Below, piece after piece: positions 17,600 to 23,154 of a DNA stretch of 64,000 bases. This stretch comes from Tritrichomonas musculus. Taxonomy: Eukaryota; Parabasalia; Tritrichomonadida; Tritrichomonadidae. Under the pieces are notes generated by a model. The model had not been told where the DNA came from. It saw only the letters and a list, made by a program, of their open reading frames with translations, and ran no database searches. Position numbers and translations under genes: made by a program. The stretch lies in NCBI GenBank assembly GCA_039105265.1, contig JAPFFF010000033.1, positions 372,001-436,000 on the forward strand. Reading direction: 5' to 3'. The stretch's first letter is position 1; the number at the start of each line of letters is the position of its first letter.

Positions 17600-18001
17600 A
17601 TGGCTTTCGGTGAATTTGCAAAGAAAATGGCTGGAAAAATTGGTGAAAAAATATCAACTGGTTGGAAAAATTTGAAGACGTGGGGACGAGAGACAGCAAA
17701 CAAGATTGGAAATACTTTCAATAAAGCGGGAAAAGTTTTGGATCAAATTAATGATTTTGGACAAAATGTTGCAGACTTTACAAGAAACAATCTTCCTGGA
17801 GTTACAGGCACGATAGATAAATTTATTCCTGGAGGTGGAAAAGTTATTGATAAAATCGGACAACAAATAGTGGAGGGGTCGGAACATTTAAACAACTTCA
17901 ATAACAACTTTCACAGAGTAAATAACACGGTACAAGAAATTGCATCCAAAATCCCTTACGAAAGTTCAACGGCAACTCAAAAATGGACTAAACTCGCTTA
18001 A
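17600..18001 (+). CDS. Amphipathic minor capsid protein, adenovirus pVI-like, 133 aa
   Basis: The N-terminal 50 residues (beginning MAFGEFAKKMAGKIGEK) form a strongly amphipathic lysine/glycine-rich helix pattern like those that disrupt membranes in pVI-type proteins of adenoviruses and Polintons. The middle is glycine/proline-containing (LPGVTG, FIPGGGK) and the C-terminal part is helical, asparagine-rich and polar. It has about the size expected for such minor proteins. It diverges from capsid paralogue 2, and a 42-aa open frame follows 18 bases after its stop. Assignment rests on pattern, size and neighbourhood; there is no sequence signature that excludes another structural role. Confidence 0.55.
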   Translation: MAFGEFAKKMAGKIGEKISTGWKNLKTWGRETANKIGNTFNKAGKVLDQINDFGQNVADFTRNNLPGVTGTIDKFIPGGGKVIDKIGQQIVEGSEHLNNFNNNFHRVNNTVQEIASKIPYESSTATQKWTKLA

Positions 18002-18019
18002 GAATACATTTTAATTCGA

Positions 18020-18148
18020 ATGTCTTCATCTAATGGAGGCTCCTCAGGAGGAGCAAATTTTGCTACTCTAATGCAAAAATTAAAAAATTCAATGATGACT
18101 AAACATCCTAATAAAATATTAGTTACAATCATTTTTAAAAGGGAATAA
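18020..18148 (+). CDS. Possible small protein, 42 aa
   Basis: This open frame of 42 codons starts MSSSNGGSSGGAN, is followed by a lysine-rich helix, and ends in a short hydrophobic strand and basic tail (VTIIFKRE). It fits the gap between the amphipathic gene and the 169-aa gene, 20 bases from the next ATG. No family was recognised and its length gives little statistical support. Confidence 0.35.
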   Translation: MSSSNGGSSGGANFATLMQKLKNSMMTKHPNKILVTIIFKRE

Positions 18149-18168
18149 GAAATTTTTATTTTTTTTAA

Positions 18169-18678
18169 ATGAATGTGAATATTATTGAACCCATTAAAAA
18201 TTTTATAAAAGAGTTTAATACGATTGATGAATTTAATGCATTCTATTCAATGCATAAAGATGAGATGGATGCACTTACGACACATAAATTAAATAAAATG
18301 TATTATGTGAAAGGATATCGAATAACCAAAATAAAAGGTGTTTTAATGTTAAAAAGATGGGATACAACAAAAAATGATGATGAAGAAAAAATTCGAGAAG
18401 AAATAACAAATGCATCTACGCGTGCAAAAGAAGTTGATGAATATGTAAGAAATGATTTGACTAAAAAAGTGGAAAATCTCAGTGCATATCAAAAACAAAT
18501 CGAAAACATATATGATGAAATTAAAAAACTCAAAATAGAAAATACATCTTATAAGTTCACTTATGAAAAAATGAAAAATGATTCCGAAAAAGACATCAAT
18601 GACCTCAAAGATGATATACGTAAAATAAAAAGCACAATCAACGATCTCATAGATTATATTAATGGATATAAAAAATAA
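18169..18678 (+). CDS. Coiled-coil protein with small N-terminal domain, 169 aa
   Basis: Residues 1-65 form a compact domain containing IDEFNAFYSMHKDEMDAL and HKLNKMYYVKGYRITKIKG, a style of N-terminal module I associate loosely with small proteins of large DNA viruses (weak recollection, not verified). Residues about 70-169 are a near-continuous heptad coiled coil rich in K, E, N and I. It converges on the minus-strand gene at 18713 with 34 bases between stops. Its promoter region is short and T-rich and lacks a clear TCAYTTT. A trimeric stalk or scaffolding function is possible but unproven. Confidence 0.6.
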   Translation: MNVNIIEPIKNFIKEFNTIDEFNAFYSMHKDEMDALTTHKLNKMYYVKGYRITKIKGVLMLKRWDTTKNDDEEKIREEITNASTRAKEVDEYVRNDLTKKVENLSAYQKQIENIYDEIKKLKIENTSYKFTYEKMKNDSEKDINDLKDDIRKIKSTINDLIDYINGYKK

Positions 18679-18712
18679 AAAAAAAGAAATTGATTGAGAA
18701 AATTAAATTTTT

Positions 18713-19123
18713 TTATTCATTGTCATCTTCATCACCAGAATCATTGTTGTCTTTTTTCCAATTCTCTTTCGTAATCTTTATTATTTCCTCGAGTTCAGGA
18801 ATTATCTGATGAGTAATTTGTCCTCCGGGTGCTGATGGCGGGAGAGTTTCATGTTTTAATGATTCCTTATCTTTTGAATCATCGATCTCCCATCCATTTG
18901 GATCATAGATGACCATTGTTTCGACAAGTGGGAGAATCATTGGCCAAACTTCTTGGCACCACATTATGCCTTCTTCGATTGTTTGAAATTCGTCACAGTA
19001 ACATTCAAAATAGTGAGCAATTACTCCACAGATCGCAGAGATATGGACAGCTCCATTTTCTCTGAGCCATGAACCCCAACGCTTTGATATGTAACGCCAA
19101 GCATCAGTGTTTTTATAAGACAT
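18713..19123 (-). CDS. Small paralogous family protein A, 136 aa
   Basis: Together with the genes at 19884 and 20666 this forms a family starting MS(Y/F)(K/T)(N/E)T.AW.Y. A shared core is an acidic (E/D)F.(T/D)(I/V)E(E/D)..MW(C/F) segment near residues 45-60, followed by W..(I/F)(L/K)P. This member adds an acidic C-terminal tail (NDSGDEDDNE) and a proline/glycine linker. The ATG is preceded by CCTCATTTCTTAAA, a trichomonad-like initiator. Two copies of the family's upstream box lie at 19155-19228. It may be a viral accessory protein; there is no known domain. Confidence 0.65.
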   Translation of the reverse strand: MSYKNTDAWRYISKRWGSWLRENGAVHISAICGVIAHYFECYCDEFQTIEEGIMWCQEVWPMILPLVETMVIYDPNGWEIDDSKDKESLKHETLPPSAPGGQITHQIIPELEEIIKITKENWKKDNNDSGDEDDNE

Positions 19124-19154
19124 TTTAAGAAATGAGGTGTATTTTATTATTATT

Positions 19155-19228
19155 ATTTTTCAATAGTTTACAATTGGTCGGGTAAAATTTTAATTTAGTT
19201 TTTCAATACTTTATGATTGTCCGGCTAT
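19155..19228 (-). promoter_or_regulatory. Two tandem CCAAT-type upstream boxes for family gene A
   Basis: Read on the minus strand, GCCGGACAATCATAAAGTAT (near 19207-19226) is followed by ACCCGACCAATTGTAAACTA (near 19163-19182), each ending in TTGAAAAA. The same box, in plus orientation, precedes the other two family genes. A divergent gene starts at 19279, so these boxes may also serve it. Confidence 0.65.
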
Positions 19229-19278
19229 TTATTTTTTTATTTTGGTGAAGTCATCCGTTGATAATTCATTTTTTAATT

Positions 19279-19680
19279 ATGTATTCTCGCAAATCGAAAC
19301 CATGTTTCTGGGAATGGTGTCGTGAAAACTCAAAAAGATTTTTCTTAGAATTCGCTGGGGAGCGAAAGTATTATGGTTACAAAAAAGAAACATTGAAAAA
19401 AATTCTCGATCGACGTCAACATTACGATTTAGATGATGTTGAAACAACATTAGAAACACTGCAGAATGAAAAAAAAGACCGAACAGAAGAGGAAGAAATC
19501 GATCATTTCGATTCAGTTTTTCATGACATCCGATTTTCCAATGTAGTTCAAATCGTTCCATCAACACCAAATTCCGAAAACGAAATGGAAACACAAAAGG
19601 AATCTCAAACAACGACTTCATTTTCGGAAACCGAAGAAGAAGAAGAGATGAAACTCAAATCTCCAAAATCTAATAAATAA
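19279..19680 (+). CDS. Hypothetical viral protein, 133 aa, acidic C-terminus
   Basis: I take the ATG at 19279 because it follows TTCATTTTTTAATT, the same initiator-leader pattern as the family genes; an earlier in-frame TTG would not be expected to initiate here. The N-terminus (MYSRKSKPCFWEWCRENSKRF) is basic and aromatic, with a W.WC.E.S pattern faintly recalling the paralogous family. The C-terminal third is serine/glutamate-rich. It lies divergent to family gene A. The stop runs into TAAATAAACAATTAA, also found after the gene at 19884, suggesting a shared 3' end signal. Confidence 0.55.
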   Translation: MYSRKSKPCFWEWCRENSKRFFLEFAGERKYYGYKKETLKKILDRRQHYDLDDVETTLETLQNEKKDRTEEEEIDHFDSVFHDIRFSNVVQIVPSTPNSENEMETQKESQTTTSFSETEEEEEMKLKSPKSNK

Positions 19681-19718
19681 ACAATTAATTTTTTATTCTC
19701 TTTTTTATCTTTTTTATT

Positions 19719-19768
19719 TTTTTATTCGTTTTTTTATTTTTTATTCGTTTTTTTAATCGTTTTTTTGA
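19719..19768. repeat. Short T-rich tandem repeat, TTATTCGTTTTTT
   Basis: Three degenerate copies of a 13-15 base unit follow one another between the stop at 19680 and the family box at 19809. A single copy occurs at about 2087-2098 before the AT-hook gene. The function is unknown. Confidence 0.5.
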
Positions 19769-19808
19769 CTTAAACAATATCTTTCAAAAAGTTTAGTTAA
19801 GGCAAGAT

Positions 19809-19846
19809 TTTACCTGACCAATTGTAAACTATTGAAAAATAAACGG
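19809..19846 (+). promoter_or_regulatory. CCAAT-type upstream box for family gene B
   Basis: The sequence contains CCTGACCAATTGTAAACTAT followed by TGAAAAATAAACG, about 40-70 bases before the ATG at 19884. It is nearly identical to the box of family gene A in reverse. Confidence 0.65.
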
Positions 19847-19883
19847 AAAAATTTTTTAGTGATGTCAAATCATTTTTTTTATT

Positions 19884-20189
19884 ATGTCCTTCACTGAAAC
19901 CAAAGCCTGGAAATATCTTACTCACCGTTACGGACGGGAACTCAATTTAGAAGATTTGCAAAATCTTGGAAATACTATTTGTTACTGTTTCGGATCTGAC
20001 AACGAACAATTTGACGATGTTGAAGATGCAGTCATGTGGTTTGAACATTTTTGGGATACATTTAAACCCGTCATTGAAAAACATATCCATATTTTCAACG
20101 AAGAGGGAGAAGAATTGAACTTCTCTCCTGAAAGAAATGAACAAATTTTGACGGAAGATCAAAAGAAAGCATCAATGACATTTTACTAA
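19884..20189 (+). CDS. Small paralogous family protein B, 101 aa
   Basis: This 101-residue member has MSFTETKAWKYL at its start, then LNLEDLQNLGN, the acidic core EQFDDVEDAVMWF near residues 43-56, and a downstream WDTFKPVIEKH. The LEDLQ..GN and acidic-core blocks align closely with the gene at 20666. The leader AGTGATGTCAAATCATTTTT is shared with that gene. Here the upstream ATG in the leader is out of frame, so the chosen start is the next ATG. The stop is followed by TAAATAAACAATTAA. The function is unknown; family amplification beside the same promoter suggests a host-interaction or regulatory role. Confidence 0.65.
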   Translation: MSFTETKAWKYLTHRYGRELNLEDLQNLGNTICYCFGSDNEQFDDVEDAVMWFEHFWDTFKPVIEKHIHIFNEEGEELNFSPERNEQILTEDQKKASMTFY

Positions 20190-20215
20190 ATAAACAATTA
20201 ATTTTTTAAAATTTT

Positions 20216-20533
20216 TTATTGATTTGTTTTTGTAATGAGATTAATATCGAGTTCTTCCAATCTTGCTTCAGCAATTTTTTCTTTTATTTGATGAATTTCC
20301 ATTTTGATTATCTCTGCTTCTTCGCGACATTTTCGGATTTGGTCTTTGATATCTTCTTGTTCATCTTCAGCTAATGTGGATGGATGAGATACAATCTTGT
20401 CGCCCTCGTATCTGCAATAAAAGTTTAATTGGGATTTCAAATAAAGGAATTTTTTATCATTTTCAGATTTTTGTTTTTGAACCATTTTTAATTTTTCTTC
20501 CCAGATTTGAGATTTTGTTAATGTTTCACTCAT
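20216..20533 (-). CDS. Coiled-coil protein, 105 aa
   Basis: The ATG at 20533 (MSETLTKS) is preferred over an in-frame TTG nine bases upstream. The protein is almost entirely helical, with heptads of K/E/I in residues 8-35 and 60-97, and a short loop (CRYEGDKIVSHPST) between them, so it may fold as a helical hairpin. It converges on family gene B with 26 bases between stops and diverges from family gene C. The family is unknown. Confidence 0.55.
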   Translation of the reverse strand: MSETLTKSQIWEEKLKMVQKQKSENDKKFLYLKSQLNFYCRYEGDKIVSHPSTLAEDEQEDIKDQIRKCREEAEIIKMEIHQIKEKIAEARLEELDINLITKTNQ

Positions 20534-20587
20534 GACAAACAAAATAATTGATATACTTGATGCAACACTAATTGAATAATTATCTCG

Positions 20588-20625
20588 AATAGCCGGCCAA
20601 TCATAAAGTATTCAAAAATAAACGA
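20588..20625 (+). promoter_or_regulatory. CCAAT-type upstream box for family gene C
   Basis: The sequence holds AGCCGGCCAATCATAAAGTA followed by TTCAAAAATAAACG, matching the distal box of gene A and the box of gene B. It lies about 45-75 bases before the chosen ATG at 20666. Confidence 0.65.
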
Positions 20626-20665
20626 AAAAACGAAAATTTTAGTGATGTCAAATCATTTTTTTATT

Positions 20666-20968
20666 ATGTCGTACAAAAATACTGCCGCATATGAAGTAAT
20701 ATCTGACTTTCTTGAACGTGAACCCGATCTTGAGGACTTACAAGTAATTGGTAATCAAATTTGTCTCATGCAAGATTCCTCTTGTCCAAAATTCGAAGAT
20801 GTCGAAAATGCATTTCTGTGGTTTAATGGAAATTGGAAAGAACTCAAGCCATATCTTGAATGTGTCTTCATGTTACTGATGATGAGTCAGAGGAAAATAA
20901 TCACTTTCCCGGATAATGCAAATGATAAGATCACCTTCAATAAGGAAAACATCCCCAAGGATTCTTAA
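20666..20968 (+). CDS. Small paralogous family protein C, 100 aa
   Basis: The start is placed at the ATG at 20666 (MSYKNTAAYEVI) by homology with family genes A and B. An in-frame ATG at 20645 belongs to the conserved leader AGTGATGTCAAATCATTTTT, which is untranslated in gene B. Shared blocks are PDLEDLQVIGNQIC and the acidic core FEDVENAFLWF, followed by WKELKPYLE. The tail differs from the others (MLLMMSQRKIITFP). The stop continues TTAAATAAAA. The inverted-repeat module begins 47 bases downstream. Confidence 0.65.
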   Translation: MSYKNTAAYEVISDFLEREPDLEDLQVIGNQICLMQDSSCPKFEDVENAFLWFNGNWKELKPYLECVFMLLMMSQRKIITFPDNANDKITFNKENIPKDS

Positions 20969-21014
20969 ATAAAAAAAATTTTTTATATTTGTCTTTGTTT
21001 TTTATTTATTGTGG

Positions 21015-21365
21015 TCAATCCCATTTTTTTGGGACGATCCCATTTTTAAAAATCAGGAGTTTCACTTTTTAAACCTAGGACATTAATTGACCTTACATAA
21101 ATGACCTAGTTTTTTGTTATTATTTTATTACATTTTTAATGATCCCATTTTTGATCCCATTTTTGATCCCATTCTTTAAAAACTTCTATATGAAAAATTT
21201 CGAAATGAAAAATTATAACCCATCTATCTAAAATTATTTATAGGAAAGTTGGCCGCGCCAAAATTGGGACGATAAATGGGATCGAAAAGTTCTACCTATC
21301 CTATTGTTTCCATTCAAAAAACCAAGAATCTCACGAAATCCCATTTTGTGATCCCAAAAAAAAAT
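21015..21365 (-). repeat. Inverted repeat module, right copy, rich in GGGATC boxes
   Basis: This is the reverse of the 3326-3679 module, with the same order of conserved blocks: the GGGATCGTCCC palindrome, three AATGGGATCA units, the GGCGCGGCCAACTTTCCTAT core and the terminal GGGATCACAAAATGGGAT. Spacers differ. It again lies between convergent genes, nine bases from the ATPase stop. Confidence 0.85.
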
Positions 21366-21373
21366 TGACCATC

Positions 21374-22285
21374 TTATTTTCGAATAAAGGTATCTCCACC
21401 ATCTGTACATTGAACGATTAAAATTGGATGGTCATCAGGATTTTCATTTTTTATTTTATTTACTTCATTATATTTATCAAAAAATTCATCCCAATCTAAA
21501 TTTGATGCAGATTGACCATAAATAAATCTTATCTGTTGTTTATTAAAACCGGGAAATAAATAAAGAGTTGTTATTTCATTCTTAATATGTGGTTTTATTC
21601 CTTTCCAACCTTGAATTAATAAGAAAAATGAAACATTATTATGTCTACATCTTCTTAATAATTGACTAAAAAATGATTCTTCTGAAGAAAAAAGTTTTGA
21701 GTTACTGATATCATCAAACAAGAAAATAGTATGTAAAAATTTCTTTTCAAAATTCTCGACATGTAATACATCAAATAAATCTTCTTTTTGTTCTTCTGGT
21801 ATTTCATTTTTTGTTCTTTCTCTTCTGATTCGATAATACATACTTTTAGCTGTTAATATTTCATCGATACAATCTTCGGCATCTTCTTCTGCAACCAAAA
21901 CAATAGGCATTTCAATCATATTTTTCAAAGTTTGCCAGCTCTTATCGTTCTCTTCACCATCTTTTGTAATGTAAACCAATAAATGATGAGTCCCCATATA
22001 TCCTATTTTAATTATTTCTTCTAATGCTGTTACTGTTTTTCCCAAGCTTTGTTTCCCAACAATAACATTAACACTATTATATTTTGTGAGAATGTCCTTA
22101 TGGATTGGTGCAATTAAAGCATCTTTATTATCAATTTGTTTTGCTTTTAATTTTGCTTGAATTTTTTTACGAATATCATTTTCAAAACCTTTCTCATCTT
22201 CACCTACCCTTCGTAATTTTTCATCAAGAGTTAATAGTTTTGGTCCAGAATCGGAATCAGAATAATAATCATCATCACTCGACAT
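21374..22285 (-). CDS. DNA packaging ATPase, A32/FtsK-HerA type, 303 aa
   Basis: A P-loop GKQSLGKT lies at residues 77-84 and a Walker B strand FLFDD at 188-192, followed by a glutamine in FLLIQGW near 225 at the place of a sensor residue. This order and the short total length fit the packaging ATPases of Polintons, virophages and larger relatives, which pump DNA into capsids (established). The N-terminus has an acidic DDDYYSDSDS stretch. The gene is spaced 44 bases from its upstream neighbour, with a late-type motif at 22299-22312. A second, dead ATPase of the same broad family lies at 35.9-36.7 kb. Confidence 0.8.
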   Translation of the reverse strand: MSSDDDYYSDSDSGPKLLTLDEKLRRVGEDEKGFENDIRKKIQAKLKAKQIDNKDALIAPIHKDILTKYNSVNVIVGKQSLGKTVTALEEIIKIGYMGTHHLLVYITKDGEENDKSWQTLKNMIEMPIVLVAEEDAEDCIDEILTAKSMYYRIRRERTKNEIPEEQKEDLFDVLHVENFEKKFLHTIFLFDDISNSKLFSSEESFFSQLLRRCRHNNVSFFLLIQGWKGIKPHIKNEITTLYLFPGFNKQQIRFIYGQSASNLDWDEFFDKYNEVNKIKNENPDDHPILIVQCTDGGDTFIRK

Positions 22286-22298
22286 TTTTTCTTTAGAA

Positions 22299-22312
22299 CA
22301 AAAAAATATTTC
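22299..22312 (-). promoter_or_regulatory. Late-type motif before the ATPase gene
   Basis: The coding strand reads GAAATATTTTTTTG, 14-27 bases before the ATG, in a 44-base gap. Confidence 0.5.
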
Positions 22313-22329
22313 ATTTTATGATGTTTTTT

Positions 22330-22971
22330 TTATTCCTCTACATCTTCATCTTCATCCTTTGATGACTTCTTTTTATCATCATCATCTGATTTGAATCCCT
22401 TTGCAGCTTCTCTTATGGCATAGCACAAAATTTTCGTAATATCTTCCCTAAAATGTTCTTGATCATCTAATTCTCCAGCTTTACTTTCATCAATAATATT
22501 ATCAACAATTATTTGATATTCAAGCTGTATATTCTTTTTATTTCTTAATTTTTCTTGTTCTTCTTCATTATTTTCACATCCATATTTTTGATATAATTGT
22601 TTTAATACCATTTCATCCCAAACAATTGGGTAAGCTTTATTTAATAATCTCATTTTATCGACAGGGATTAAATCGGAAAAATCAGTTTCTGCTAAAGCTT
22701 GCTCTGTTGATTTTGAGAGGACATATTTTTTAAATTTGTTTAAAGCAGATAATTTTCGACCTCCTTTTTCTTTTGATAATTCTTTTACCATTTTGCGTAA
22801 TTCAGCAACTTCTCCATCATGACTAATTGTATTTGATGGGATTTCATCTATGACGCGGACTGGAGATTCTGAGACTGTTCTTGACGGGAGACGACGAGGT
22901 CTGGGCGATAAATTAGTGTTCCTTTCTTGAATGGTTTCTTGTGTTTTTCTTCGTAAACTTCGAGTAGTCAT
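22330..22971 (-). CDS. Hypothetical viral protein with basic N-terminus, 213 aa
   Basis: Residues 1-45 are arginine/serine/proline-rich (SLRRKTQ, SPRPRRLPSR) and likely bind nucleic acid or act as a localisation signal. A short coiled coil lies near residues 52-70, a helical domain spans about 75-190, and the tail is highly acidic and lysine-rich (DDDDKKKSSKDEDEDVEE). The gene stands between the ATPase and the 21-aa basic peptide in the minus-strand cluster. A core or DNA-condensing role is possible from charge; there is no recognised family. Confidence 0.6.
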   Translation of the reverse strand: MTTRSLRRKTQETIQERNTNLSPRPRRLPSRTVSESPVRVIDEIPSNTISHDGEVAELRKMVKELSKEKGGRKLSALNKFKKYVLSKSTEQALAETDFSDLIPVDKMRLLNKAYPIVWDEMVLKQLYQKYGCENNEEEQEKLRNKKNIQLEYQIIVDNIIDESKAGELDDQEHFREDITKILCYAIREAAKGFKSDDDDKKKSSKDEDEDVEE

Positions 22972-23049
22972 TTCCTTATTTGCATTGAAAGAAAAAATTT
23001 CAAAATAAATTTTCTTTTTGATGTTGTTTTTTATTAATCATTATATTTT

Positions 23050-23115
23050 TTAACGTCGACGACGAGTAGTTGTACGACGACGGCTTGTTGTTGTTGTTCT
23101 TCTTCTTGCAGGCAT
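23050..23115 (-). CDS. Arginine-rich 21-aa core-like peptide
   Basis: The frame encodes MPARRR, a TTTTS linker, RRR, TTT and a final RRRR, so 10 of 21 residues are arginine in three clusters. That is protamine-like and recalls the small basic core peptide (mu/pX) that condenses DNA in adenoviruses. It has an ATG, a stop and its own late-type motif at 23132-23147 in the 39-base gap to the giant gene's stop. Its length gives no statistical support; promoter, spacing and composition do. Confidence 0.6.
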   Translation of the reverse strand: MPARRRTTTTSRRRTTTRRRR

Positions 23116-23131
23116 TATTTTTATATCGGAG

Positions 23132-23147
23132 AAAAAAAAATATTTTT
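23132..23147 (-). promoter_or_regulatory. Late-type motif before the 21-aa gene
   Basis: The coding strand reads AAAAATATTTTTTTTTC, 17-32 bases before the ATG at 23115. It is the only evident function for the 39-base gap. Confidence 0.55.
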
Positions 23148-23154
23148 ATCGTTC

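Noticed and set aside
3326-21365. The inverted modules as terminal repeats of an 18-kb element
   Set aside because: The ATPase, core peptide, giant gene and left small genes with matching promoters lie outside them, so they are probably internal.
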